This document shows positions 1-12,092 of a stretch of DNA of 64,000 nt, one piece after another. How positions within the stretch are numbered: the first letter of the stretch is position 1; the number at the start of each line of letters is the position of its first letter. The stretch is from Tetrahymena thermophila SB210. Lineage: Eukaryota > Ciliophora > Oligohymenophorea > Hymenostomatida > Tetrahymenidae. The notes under the pieces are model-generated. The model worked only from the letters and a program-made list of their open reading frames with translations. It was not told the DNA's origin and did not search any database. A program made the position numbers and the translations under genes. The DNA lies in NCBI RefSeq assembly GCF_000189635.1, contig NW_002476454.1, positions 558,001 to 622,000 of the forward strand, given 5' to 3'.

Positions 1-2
1 AT

Positions 3-1523
3 GAATAAATTTTTTCGAGATAATCTACAGCAACTTAAGCTACTCAAAAAATATTTAACTTAAATTATGATCTTTCGTTAAGTAGCTCTTAAGAAAATAA
101 TTCATCATGTAAGAGAAAATTCTCTCATAAGCTATCATTGACGAATGAATCACCTATAGATATAAATAAATCTGAAGAAGGAGATAAGCACTATTTTAAT
201 TAGACATCACCATTTTACTGTGGTTTTTCATTGGATAGCTAGAATTAATTAAGTTCTTCATAAGTAAATAGTAGTACACTTATTCCAATATCGAATACTT
301 TAGTTAAAGAATAATTACTAGGTTCAAATACTTAAGATTTTAATGGTAGTATAACAGAATACTAAGATATAGATATCGAGGCTTAGACATTTGATGGAAT
401 TTCATATTACAAGGAAAGAATTAATAGAGAAGCTAATAGCAAAAATAAAAAAATAATTTTAAGTAGACTCAAAATAAAAAATAATACAACAGAGAAATAT
501 AAAAATAATACATTAGAAGATAACTAAGAAGAAAAAGAATATACAGAATCAAACAGAGATTAAAGAGTCTTTAGATAAATTCCATTAATAAAAAACCATT
601 AATAGAATATTTTATAATTTAGGAAAAGAAAAATAGAGTTCCCACATAAAAGAGGAGTATCTGCTTAAGAATCTCAGTATAATCCTTATTTACCAAACAA
701 CCCTTTCAATTAATTAAAATCTTATGTGTAAAGCACTTGTGAAAAAATATCAGAAAAAAGATAGTTATCTTTGAATACATCATTTAATATAGATTTTTTA
801 TAATGTAATGATAAATTAAATATTGGCAGTAGCCAGTCAAGTTAAAATAAACACATATAATTTGATTCTGACTGCTATAATTTTAGTATAGGCAATACCA
901 TTTCAAGTCAGCAAGGTTCGTAAAACGGTAATCAGTAGTAAAGTAAACAATCCCCCAAAGGACACATTTTTACAAGTTGCAGAAAACGAGTTTAAAGTGT
1001 TTAAGAGGATTTTTAGAAAACAATAGGATTAAAAGGCGAAGATTTTTTATATATATAGTCATTATAATAATATCCTTTTACATCTAAGAATTCATCTTCT
1101 AAATAAAATATATTTTATGATACTACCACAAAAAACCAAGTTTTATTAGACTAAGGCTTGGTTCCGAGCTTCTATGATTATAAAAACTATGAAACCACCT
1201 TAGCTCCAATGACAGTTAGCTTTTATGATAACAATTTTCAATCTCCTAAAAACCCAAAATCTAAATTCTAGAACTAATAAAATTAGACTGAAAAATATTA
1301 TAGTGGAGCAGGATTGTGCTAACCAGTCTCACCATAAAAAATGAATCCACCTCCTTCATATTTAATTCTAAAAGATTTTGTACAAAAAAGATAAAAACCT
1401 GATAAAACTTATAACCAAATTATTGGTAATTCCAAGACAGAAAAGCCAAAAAGAATTCCAAGTGATCAATTTTCTCCTTAAAAAATTATATAAATAAATT
1501 CTCTAGCATTAGAATTCAAATGA
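3..1523 (+). CDS. Asn/Ser/Gln-rich protein of unknown function, 5' truncated by the window edge
   Basis: The frame starting at base 3 is open for 506 codons to TGA at 1521-1523 when TAA/TAG are read as Gln. The other two forward frames meet TGA within the first 150 bases. No in-frame ATG occurs until about base 1206, so the true start lies upstream of the window. The protein is low in complexity, rich in Ser, Asn, Gln and Lys, with basic patches and no membrane segment or recognisable domain. The C-terminal part is Pro/Lys-richer and ends near SDQFSPQK. It could be a disordered regulatory or cytoskeletal protein. That is a guess from composition only. Confidence 0.75.
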
Positions 1524-3163
1524 AATAGCAACCTGTAGATACATTATTCAACTATTAATATATTATAGTATATCATAAAATTTATTTAAAATTAACATAC
1601 AAAACCAATTAAAAGTTAATACATACTTACTTCATTTATATATTAAATTAAAATAAAACAGAAATACCAAAGCGAAATAAAAAAACAATAAACTTTTTAA
1701 GAATTAATTAATATCTAAGTAAATATACTATATTCTCACTAATTTAAGTATTTGAAAAGCATTTTTTTTTTTTCCTTGTTTTAATACCTTTTTAAAAAGT
1801 TCTTTGTAGATGTTTCATAAATAAAAATCCAAATATTTATTACAGTATATTTTTACTTTTGTATTTTCATCATAATTTCGGTATTATAACATTAAAAAAC
1901 CAAAAAAATAAATCAATTTATAATTCAAACATAAAAAATGAATAATTTCAATAATTAAAATTTAAAATAAATATTGATGTTTAAATTTCTTGATATAAAT
2001 TGCTTATTAAAAATTGTATTGAATAATAAATTAAATTGAAAATCTAACTTAATGTTAAGATTATAAAATCAAATAACTCGAAATTAAAAACCTAGAAACA
2101 AAAAACCTTTGCTGATCAGTTTTCTTCATAAAAATAAAAATAGCTGAATAAGAAAATTAAAAAAAGATGATATTTATTACTAAAATAGATCTGTGAATAT
2201 TAATCTTAATTTTATTATTATAAATTAAAATAATTTTTTCAATATTTATTTTAGTGTGTTAAATAAGGAAATAATAATTAGTTTTTTTTTCAATTATAAA
2301 ATAAGGTTTGTCAATTCTAATTAATAAAATAAAATATAACTTGATAATTAAAGAAATACAAGTAGCACTTTATTGTAATTTTTTTTTTTAAATTTGTTAT
2401 TTATAATAGTAGAATCTACTAGATAGATTTAATTATTTATATTCTTTATTTTTTATATTTTAAAATTTGTTAAATGAAGAAAATTTTATTATTTTGTTTT
2501 TTATCAATTTATCTATTTTTTTTTAATATCTTTTAAAGACTTCTTTTTGAAATAATAATTAATTTGTGTTGGAAAATTAATTACTCCATTATATTTTAAA
2601 ATTTTTAGAGACATTAATTTTTTTGATATATTTTTTCAAAAATTCGAAAGTTGATCATTTTTTTATAAATGATTGGCTGATAAATTCTGTTCTTACTTAA
2701 TTTTGAATTTTATAAAACGGCTGTTTTAATTTAAAATAAAATGAAAATTATTTTTATCATTTTACTAACTAAATTTATTTTAGATGATCAATTAAAAAAT
2801 TGAATTTTTAAAAAACAAACAATAAGATCAGATTAAAGCTCAATCAATACCTATCTTACTTGAAATATTGTAGCTAATTTTTTATTTTATTTTAATGATT
2901 AATAAAGACTATAAATACTCCTTAAAAGGCCTTTGGAAACAGCATGCAAACGTAATTAATGAATGACTCTTAGTTATTTAGATAAAAGATAAATTATTGT
3001 TTATTTAAATATTGTAAAATATAGATAGATATGGATGGATTTTCTAAGAATATATACAATTACTAAATAATTAAATTTATATATTTATTTTATATATTAT
3101 TCAATTATAACTCAATTTAACAATTTATATTAAAAAATTATCAATTATTCTCGTTTTTAAATA
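1524..3163. other. AT-rich intergenic spacer
   Basis: About 1.6 kb of A/T homopolymer runs and short direct repeats with frequent TGA in all frames. The only coding-like patch is around 2065-2170, listed separately. Confidence 0.6.
2065..2170 (+). other. Possible duplicated terminal exon of the upstream gene
   Basis: A short forward frame ends in TGA at 2168-2170 and encodes ADQFSSQKQKQLN near its end. The upstream gene ends with the similar string SDQFSPQKIIQIN, preceded in both cases by a Lys-rich stretch. This could be a decayed tandem copy of that gene's 3' end, or an alternative last exon. The similarity is short and low in complexity, so chance is possible. Confidence 0.2.
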
Positions 3164-3568
3164 ATGTATTTGATTAAAATTATTTATTTTTCATTATTCT
3201 TTTTTCTTAGTGTTATTAGCATGCTTTCATTCCAAGACTCGTTTGTTATTGAGACCTATGATTTCAACAGCACATTTTTGAGGCCCTTAACTTCAATATT
3301 TAATTTTTATTGAAAGAATGATGGAAGGGATTGCAAAGAGGGATAAGGTTTTGTTGAAATATTAGTAATTTTATAGATGATCATTCAATAATTTATTTAC
3401 ATGATTGGATAAAACTGCTAGTTAATGTAAATGAAATTTGCATCAACTAGTTTGTTTTAATATTAAAATACTATAGATAAATGGACTATTAATAACAATT
3501 AACTAGCTTAATTTAAACATTTATAAACAAGTTTCAAACATTTAAATTGCAAGGCAACATATAAGTGA
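3164..3568 (+). pseudogene. Small secreted-protein-like ORF interrupted by one in-frame TGA
   Basis: An ATG at 3164 opens a frame whose first about 20 residues look like a signal peptide (Met, Lys, then a run of Leu/Ile/Phe). It meets TGA at 3311-3313. The same frame then runs on with Cys- and Gln-containing sequence to a second TGA at 3566-3568. It could be a broken small gene, a 49-residue secreted peptide, or a UGA recoded as selenocysteine. The AT-rich context and lack of a recognisable family keep confidence low. Confidence 0.25.
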
Positions 3569-3735
3569 ACTAACTATTCACAGAAGCTTAGCTTTTTTCA
3601 AGCGTGAAAATATTAAGGCTAGTTTTCAACTATGTACAAGAGTTTTATTAACAATTTAGTTAGGTTTAAATATATTTATTAACAAAAATTTGACAATTTT
3701 TAAGAAAAATGATGTTCTTCAATTTGAAATGGCAA

Positions 3736-3757
3736 GAGTGAGTGAGTGAGTGAGTGA
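3736..3757 (+). repeat. GAGT tandem microsatellite
   Basis: Five and a half perfect GAGT units, followed to about 3783 by imperfect GTGT/GAGTGATTAAGTGAGT. It lies in non-coding sequence downstream of the cyclin gene. Confidence 0.85.
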
Positions 3758-4217
3758 ATTGTGTGTGAGTGATTAAGTGAGTTAATTTTTCTTTAATTGT
3801 TTTCAAAACGTAAAAAACATTTACCAACATGAAAACAAGCTAACCATAATAATCGATCAGAGTGATTTATTAACAATTCTAAGTAAGACCCAGTATTATT
3901 GAAAAAGTTAATAAATAAAATCACACTGATGATATTACTAAGCGATGAAACTAATTAAAGAAACAATACGTTGAAACGCTTAAAAAATTAACTCAAATTT
4001 GGTTGATTTATCTGCAAGATAACATACTGACTGACTGAATGTGATGTGATACCTTTTTTCTTCTTAAAATTATTCATTTCTTTACTTAGACCATTAAGAT
4101 TAAGACATTGTAATTATTGCTATTAATTTCCATATTAAGTTATATATAGGTGCTTTGAATTTCTTGGAATTGAGCATAAATAACAATAGAAAGGATAAAG
4201 TTGTTGAGAGAAGATAT

Positions 4218-5808
4218 TCAAGCATTAACAGCTCCAGATTGAATGAGAGAGTTGATGAGCTTCATGAAGTGGTTGAATCTTTGAGGTGAAATGAATAATC
4301 TATAATTCAAAAGCTCGAGAAGTTCGAATTAAAGAGAAATGAGCTCCTCAAGAGGAATACCAGCAATCTTTTGTGCATAGTAAGCATCAGTGAAATTGAT
4401 GTCTTCATAGAACTTGACACTCAACCAAAGGCATATGGCCATAAGTCTATATTAATAATAAGAAATTGATTAATTTAATGGTTAAGAAAAATAGAATTGT
4501 TTGTTTATTTGTATATTTGTTATCTATGCTTTTATTGTGAAGTTAATGGCTCTATAATTAATTTTTTAGGTTAAATACAGAGGGATAATCTATTTATTTT
4601 TATAAGTTTTTGATATTGGAATAGAAGGATGTAGCGAAAAATAGAGTGAGAGATAGCTCTCTTTTATATAAGAATAATCAATCAATCATACGTTTTTATT
4701 TTTTAGCGGAGAAATATTGATTAATTGAGTGGAAATTATAAAAGTATCCATTTTTTTAGTAAGGGGGGTTTTTCAAAAATTTGCAGATGCACTCTCTTTG
4801 ATTTTTTTTGAAACATCTACTTACTTTAAGTTCTATAACTAACTAACTAACTAACTAATCAATCAATTAATAACTCCTCTCAATTAACAGAAAATTTCTT
4901 TTTCGAGTGTGCAGTTAATTTCGCCTATTTCTCCTCATTCCTTCCTTGCTCAGTCACGAGTTTATTTATTCTCTCTTCCACTCCTTCTCATTCGAAATTC
5001 ATTTAATTTTAAAGTCCAGAATTTAATATTTTTTTCATCTCTTAAAATTTCTATTTAGCTTGAATGAGCTTCAGTAGCAAAAATCAACCAGGAAGAATAT
5101 TTTATTAGTTCTAATCAGATCGTATGAAATTTATCCTCAATAAAAATAAATGGAAAAGCATAGATGTGTAAAATTTTAAAAACTAAAATGAAATTTTATT
5201 AAAATAATAAATTACTTGTGAACATTGATGCGACTATAGTTTAATTTCTTCTTCTTGTTTAGTCTATCGAAGAGTAACAAGGCAAGAATGAAACAATTAT
5301 CAGAACATTCAGTTAGTTCTTTAAGTCTTTTAACATAAGAAGCAAATGAGATTTTAATGCGCTTGTTTTCTTCTAAATAAAAGGAGCAATTCTCAAGGTA
5401 TTCAGCGTCTTCATTCTACAATTAGTAGAGCTCAAAGGCATCCTTCCAAAGGTCGTTGACTACCCAATCAGTCAATTTAATAACATTAATCTTCTTTTAA
5501 GAAATTTAAGAAGATGAAATAGAGCTTTTAGAACTTGATTTAGATTTATTGCTGTTCTCTAGCTTGTCAAATTGTTCAATAATTTGCTAATATTTAGCAG
5601 CGTTTAAAGGCTTTTAAGCAATAATTGAAGATTGTGATAAGGAAGATGATGAAGTTGAGACAGATGACAAAGAGCTCTATGACATTTGCTTGGCTTTAAG
5701 GGTGCAGTTTTTATCTGAGATTGAGTTAGCTACAATAGAATCAAAATTGTCGCTTCCACAAGTACTCAAAAAGTGTTCAGGTGAATTTCCATGATATAGA
5801 TCAGTCAT
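4218..5808 (-). CDS. PHO80-type (P/U-type) cyclin, two exons
   Basis: Exon 1 is 5808-5216 and exon 2 is 4446-4218. They are joined over a 769-base intron with donor GTAATT and acceptor TATAG. The phase fits (CAC AA | A) and gives 273 residues ending at TGA 4218-4220. After a Ser-rich N terminus comes a cyclin box. Its first helices carry a SFASYVKRLKE motif and LLLFDRLN. After the splice the box continues with SVKFYEDINFTDAYYAQ, KIAGIPLEEL and LLNYRLFISP. These are hallmarks of PHO80/CYC2-like cyclins, which activate Pho85/CDK5-like kinases. Read without the splice, exon 1 runs into AT-rich sequence and looks like a truncated cyclin; exon 2 corrects that. The intron is long for this organism. 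Confidence 0.9.
4835..4870. repeat. CTAA/TCAA tandem repeat inside the cyclin intron
   Basis: Five to six AACT units run into AATC AATC. The repeat lies within the 769-base cyclin intron (4447-5215). Confidence 0.7.
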
Positions 5809-6852
5809 TTTTTGTAATTTTAATTATCAGATTTAAATTTTAAAGTGGATAAGTAATGAAGTTGAATGTTTGTTTTATCAAGGAGGCTTGCGCTTTGGAT
5901 TTAGATAAAAGAAGTGCGCAACTATGTTGTTTGTGATGATTTTTCTCAGTCTTGGAGACTTTTAAATTCTTTTTGAATGAATAAAAGAGATGGTAAAAAT
6001 TTAGCAAGGATAGTTTGCTTTTTGTTTGAGGATTTTGTATTTTGGAAGATTTCCTTTTAAAAATTAATAATAAAATTTAGGTTTTGTGATTGATTATTTT
6101 TCAAATAAAGAGAGGAAAAAAAAATTTTTTACTTGAAGTGTTATCTTTTTTTTTTTTTTCAGAATATTGTTAATTTTTTTTCGACTCTTTACCTTCGCTC
6201 TATAGCACCTATTAGATAAAACAAAAAATCAGCAAATAGATTAAGTGGTCTATTTTGATTAATTTTTTTATTTCTTTAATTCCCCTTTATATAGCTATTT
6301 TAGCTTAAGCTTAACAGATATTATTTATTTAAACAAAATGATAGTCTAGTTACTTTAGTTAGCCTTATATTTTTAGTAAATAGGTATCTATTTTATAAAC
6401 ATATATATTCACTCATACTTTCATTTTAAGATATTATAATAATTTCTCACAAAAAAAACTTTTGATTCAAGAGATGATATTCGAGTTACAATAACAAATA
6501 TTTTACCATTATAATTTGAATAAAAATTGTATCAAGTTAATTTGAATGTAAATAATTTAAAATGGAAACACTAATATTTCCTTCAGTCTAACCTCATAGT
6601 GAAGAAATAAAAATCGCAAAGCAGTTTTAATAAATTAAATTTAATTAATTCTATGTAAATATATTTTTTAAGTATTTACTGATGGAATTATTTGCAAAAA
6701 TATTTTTTTTAAAAGTTGAAAAATACTAGAGGAATATTTGATAGACTTAAAATAAATTTTATTAAATATGATAAAGTTAAATTAATAAATAGAGTCTAGT
6801 TGATATATTTTACTTAGCTATTTTGTTATATAGCTGAAATACATCCATCCAT
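5809..6852. other. AT-rich spacer upstream of the cyclin gene
   Basis: Contains a T-run near 6150 and no open frame I would defend. It probably holds the cyclin promoter. Confidence 0.5.
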
Positions 6853-7230
6853 TCATACATAAATTAGTGACTAAATTTAAAACAGTTCAATATTTTATTT
6901 GATTTATTTTCGTCTTTGATATTTTTATTCCTGTTTTTCAAGTATTTATATAAATCTCCATACAAAAGTTGATAAAGTAAAACCAAAATATAATTAAGAC
7001 ATATTTTTAAGATCTAAATTGCATTTGATTCCTAATTAAATCTTAACTTACTTTTTAAAAAAAAACTACTAAAAATTTTATAAGTCTAAAAGCATTTCTT
7101 TGAATTTGAAATTATCTATTATTTGTTAAAGATATACTAATTCTTCTTCTGATAATGTCAAAATAAAAATTCTCTCGATAATATAGAAATCTATAAATAG
7201 TGTTATGACAGCACATTTACCTTAATACAT
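6853..7230 (-). CDS. Weak 125-residue ORF, unknown
   Basis: From ATG at 7230 the reverse frame is open to TGA at 6853-6855. The middle is acidic and helical-looking (LSEEELVYLQQIIDNFKF) and the C terminus is basic. A possible 30-base GTAAAT...TATAG intron lies just after the start and keeps frame either way. There is no family match. A frame of this length is not rare by chance when only TGA stops translation, so this may be spurious. Confidence 0.25.
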
Positions 7231-7763
7231 TAAAATCTCTGCCAATAAACAGGTGAAGATAAAAACATTAAAATATATAAAAATAGGAAAAAATATTTTA
7301 ACTTTGTTTAAGTTATGTGTTTGCTATTTTTTTACATTGATTTTAATGTATTAATTATAGTTATAAAAACATAAAGAAAATTGATCTACTTTAATATTTT
7401 TGAAGAGAAAAAAATATTTATTTATGTATTTAAATAATGAAATAGAATGACTTTAATATAAGCTTTATTTTATTTAAGAAAAAACACATAACATACTTTG
7501 GTAGACAATTTAAGATGCTAATGAAGAAGTCTTTAAAAATTTAATCTATTTTAAAATTTTAAACATAAATAAAGAATATTTTTAATTTAAGGGGAATACC
7601 GAGTAAGTTTTATACAAATAGAAAAATAAATATATTCTACATTTTACTTTATTTATTAGAACAAACATATTTAAAGGTGGGGTTAGTTAGTTTGTGAGTT
7701 ATTCATTTATTTTATTAATTAATTAATTGAACTAAATTATAAATTTGCTCTCATATCATTCAT

Positions 7764-9994
7764 TCATTATTATATAGAAGAATACTTACTTTAAATATCA
7801 TTATATTGATTACCCTTTTAGGATAGCAAATCAAATTCCAGTTTCTCTAATTAAAGCTCTTTTTCTTTCGCTTCTAAATCTCTTCTTATTTATTTTACCA
7901 TATCTCTTTCCTTTTCTAATATTTGCTTGTCTTTATTCGTTTTGCTGATGTATCCTTAGACCATATTTTAGACTTTTTATATACTTATAATTGCTTATTG
8001 TGTTGTATTGTTCTCGTTAGATGGTTAGTATATTTGTTAAAATATTCTTTCTGCTTCTTTAAAGAAATCTTACCACAGTTGATTTAATTATTATTCATTA
8101 TTCATTTGAATCTTTTATTTCTCTTCTAGTAATTTACTCTAAATTATTAAAAGATCATTCACGTAAAATGCATTTATTTGTTTAATAATTTTATTTTTCT
8201 ACATAAAAAGATTATTATAGTAATTTTCATTAATTATTTACCTCTTATTAAAATTGTGATAGCCTTGTTTATAGTTTTTTTTGGTTTTAGCTTAGACAAA
8301 GCTCTTTCTTTTTCAATAGAGCTAATCTTCTTTTCAAAGCATTTTCTTTATGATATATATCATTTAATCTAATTTAAACTTCACTTTCCAAACTTTTCTA
8401 CTACTGGTCTTATGACTATAAATAGTTTTAATTTTCATACAATTTCTGTTAAGTCTAGATCTTATCTCTACACATACTTCCCTCAATCTGACTCGAATCA
8501 CTTATTTTAAAATTAATATTTTACTTTATCAAAATGAATTTTATTTATTTATTTACCACGATTTTCTTGTGTCCCAAGTTGAAAATGTAGTATCAATTTA
8601 TTATTTTTAGAATACACTTTTTAGCTGTCTCCAAGCGATTTATTGCTGTTATTGCAGCTTTTCTTAATAATCTTACTTATTTAGCAGCTCTTGGATACTA
8701 CATTTAAAATCAAACTCAGCATTCCTAGTGAAATTAATATTTAGCAATTCACTCAAGCCCTCTCTTATTTCTTACACAAATTTATTTATTTCTATTTCAT
8801 GCTATTCGATAATTTGTTCCAAATGATTGCCATCAATTTATTACTTTACTTAAATGCTTTTTAAAAAAATTTTAAATAAAGCCAAAAATAAAATAATTCT
8901 ACTTTGAATTTGGACTGCCATTTTATGAAGAAGATCTACTTGCTTTTTAGTTTTATTGCTATAGTTGTGAAGAAACATTTTTATTCTATTAAGAAATAGA
9001 TTTTTCTTCTTTTTAGCATTCTAAATTATCATTGTTAGATTATTTTTTTTACTAAAAATAGTTATTGGTGTTTACTGGAACATTCTTATCAAAAATATCA
9101 TCAATATACTGAGAATATGATTGGCTGTTGCTTTGTGATATTTATTAGGTAATTTTTTTCATCAAAATATCTTGCTGTTGAAGTTATAATTGATAGTCGA
9201 GGCTAGATGTAACAGCTTACTTTTTCATTTACTAAATCATATTCTAAGAAAGAATAAATTCTAATTCCTTTTGTCTAAACAGTAAGCTATTTTCTTCTTA
9301 AAGCTTGCTAATCTCTTATTAATATTGTTATTCTTTATTTGAGTCTTCAAAAATTTAACTTATCTACAAATGATCAGGAACATTAGCTACAGATGAAAAG
9401 TTACTAATAGAAAGAGATATATCATTGATACTATTATTTTAATCTTTTTGGCAGCTACAATCGTAACCTAATTTTTTTGAGTCTATAATCTTACTTTACT
9501 TTAAATTTTCTGATACTAATAGGAATATTTATTCATAAATTTGATCTCTCAAAGCCCTAGGATCTGTTCCTACTTGAGTGATTTAATTCTTTTAAATTTT
9601 TTATAAAGTCTTGAGCTTAAGCTTCTCAAATTCTTGTATGACCAAATCCGTTTCAATTATTTATTTTTTTTAAGGCTTCTTGTTGCTGCTAAATGTTTAA
9701 GGATTAGAGTTTTACTATTAATTTTTTTGTTATTTCAAGTCACTTTTCTTTTCATTTTTATCTAAATTTATTAATTCTTTTTAAGGCGTAGTGTTTATTT
9801 CATTGAATTTCAAAGAAGTAAGAGGTGGCCTCCCTTTGATAAAATTTAAAATAAAATTAAATAAATTTTAGAAAATTAGAAATATCATTTTTATTATTAT
9901 GCAATAAATTACTTTGAGTTTATTACGAAGATTGCTAGGAGACCTATGAAGTAAATGAGTTATCTAGAGTGGATTTTTGCTTACTGACTTACAT
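7764..9994 (-). CDS. Coiled-coil, Gln-rich protein of unknown function, five exons
   Basis: Exons are 9994-9913, 9833-8903, 8856-8557, 8500-8242 and 8198-7764. The introns are 79, 46, 56 and 43 bases, all GTAA/GTAG...AG, and every junction keeps phase. The product is 668 residues, ending at TGA 7764-7766. The N-terminal third is basic and low in complexity. From roughly residue 190 on there are long Glu/Lys/Gln heptad-like stretches (for example KLQEENSLLFRQKELEFIL and KERDMVKQIRRDLEAKEKEL) that predict coiled coil. There are no membrane segments. A cytoskeletal, basal-body or scaffold role would fit but is inference only. Confidence 0.8.
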
Positions 9995-10523
9995 GTAATT
10001 TGACAAATGTTTTAATACTCTTTAATCTTTAATATAGATATATATATCAAGAGAATTTCTATTATTATCTTAAGGTAGATAGGATGAATTGATTGATAAA
10101 AAGATTGGTATTTTTTCTTTATTAAGAAAAATTTTTAGTTTTTGCTTTGTTTTGTATGCTTTTTTGTTAATTTTATTATTGTTTTGATTTTTCAAACTCT
10201 AACGAATATAAACAGCAAAAAATCTTTCAATTCAATTAATTATCTTCACACTATGCAAATTTTCAAAAGACATAATTCCTTTGCTCACTAAACATAGCAA
10301 TCGGATAGATACTCTTTAAAAATATAAACATATACAATTTGGATGGATTCATATTAGTATTATTATTTCTTTGCTTACTTTCATTTAAAAGCTATAATAT
10401 TACAATTTAAATTAAAAATATGATGTGATAACAAGAAAAACATTAAATAAAACATTTTATAGATATCTATTTGATTATATTTTTATAAATGAAATTAATT
10501 AATTAATTATTGATATCCTTCCA
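9995..10523. other. AT-rich spacer between divergent ends
   Basis: Promoter side of the coiled-coil gene and 3' flank of the polyamine synthase. No coding frame or RNA-like element seen. Confidence 0.5.
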
Positions 10524-11636
10524 TCACTATGTTTTTTAAACATAAGCGATAGGTAAATTTTCTCCATATTCAGGAGTCTTACTTAAAATAATATTGTAAT
10601 TTGTTAAACCTAACTTATCCCATTTTGCCTTGGATACTGGAATCATTTCATTGTAAGAAAGTTGTTAAGAAAAGAAACACCCATTTTTTAAACATTTTGT
10701 TATATTTATGTAAAATTCTTCTGTAAATAATGAGCTAGATACTCCACCTTCTGGAAGAAAATCAGTGCAATCTATAATAACACCGTCAACTTATTTTCCT
10801 TGGTCTGCTAACTCTTTGGCATACAAAGATCCATCTTAATACACAATATTTAATTTACCTTTTTCAATACTTTCATTTACTAAATTAGAGTCAAAGAAGT
10901 AAGTTTTAACAACCTCAATTACTCGTTGATCAATTTCACAAATTGTAATTTTTTATACAACATCGCTAAACTTCTCAAGCAAATAGTTAGCAATAAGCAT
11001 GTCGCCACCACCAATAATCAAAATATGGTCATATATTTTGTTTTGATTTTTATTAACTACTCCTGCTACCATATCAATAGTATAATTATCTTCTACCTCT
11101 TAAGTAATTTGTACCATATCATCTAATAATAATATTCTGCCCATTTATAAAGTATCATAAACCCTGAGCTCTTAATAAGGTGTCATTTCCCTATAAATTA
11201 ATTTAGAGTTAAACAAGATTTCACTCTTATTTTCACTTTCATTACATATTAGTTTACATTTTTCACCTCTAGTTAATGAAATATTTGATGTACAGTTTTG
11301 CCAGCCAAGCCACTCACAAGCAGCTTCTTCTAATAGCTTAGCATTTTAATCAGATTTAGTTGTAGGATCGTAATAACTTATTGCTAAATTTTTTTATTAT
11401 TCCCAGGTATATATCATAATGCAAACTCCATTTGAAAGTAAATATGCAAAATTTTTGCCATGATCTGATTAAATTATCTTAGGACGGAGGATTTCTTCTT
11501 AAAATAAGGTTAAAATAATTTTTTCAAAAATACGAAGAAGCATTTCTAAGTTGCTTGATTCCAAATTTTCTATATCTTTAAAGTCTAAAAATATCGAATT
11601 ACCTAATTTCTATCTATTAAATAGTTAACAATTCAT
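10524..11636 (-). CDS. Spermine/spermidine synthase family aminopropyltransferase
   Basis: A single exon runs from ATG 11636 to TGA 10524-10526 and encodes 370 residues. The C-terminal two thirds is a polyamine synthase fold. It has a beta-strand entry LIYREMTPYQELRVYDT, the nucleotide-binding loop HILIIGGGDM (Gly209-211, Asp212), the acidic EIDQRVIEV motif, and a DGVIIDCTDF segment followed by LFTEEFY. About 130 extra residues precede it. They resemble the N-terminal S-adenosylmethionine-decarboxylase-like dimerisation domain of animal spermine synthase, and total length (about 366 in human) also fits. The enzyme would transfer an aminopropyl group from decarboxylated AdoMet to a polyamine in the cytosol. 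The usual GGGDG is GGGDM here. Whether the acceptor is putrescine or spermidine cannot be told from sequence alone. Confidence 0.88.
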
Positions 11637-12092
11637 TTTTATAAGTTTGATCAAAAGTATATTTTTTATTAAATATTACACTATATCAAATCATAATTAA
11701 CTCCTTTAAAAAAACAAAAAAATTGATGCCTATTTGCATAATTTCGTACTACCAGTTTATAGTATAGAAATAACTTAATGTATTTGTTTAAAAATGTTTA
11801 CAGTAAATAAATAATTTATTCTTTATAATACGCAAAAAATATTATTATTATTTTATAAGATATTTTGATGTTAAAATTTTTTGATATAAATGGTATAATA
11901 ATAATAATAATAAGAAATATTATATAACATTACATACATTCAATTTTTGTTATTTCGATTTTATTAATCAAATTGATAGATCATAGATTCTTATTTTAAT
12001 TAAAAAAGATATTTTAAATATATGCATTTTAGATATTTCAGTAATATGATTTGAAATAATTACATTATTTATTAGATATAAATTACATAAAA
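11637..12092. other. Divergent promoter spacer
   Basis: AT-rich region between the divergently transcribed aminopropyltransferase gene and the gene starting at 12093. It includes a (TAA)n run near 11899-11913. Nothing else recognised. Confidence 0.5.

Noticed and set aside
3311-3313. Firm selenocysteine call for the in-frame TGA
   Set aside because: No homologue, no visible SECIS element, and the reading frame itself is doubtful.
4149-4469. Forward-strand coiled-coil-like ORF with one internal TGA, first taken for a pseudogene
   Set aside because: The reverse strand of the same stretch encodes the second half of the cyclin box and splices in phase to exon 1. The forward frame is its antisense shadow.
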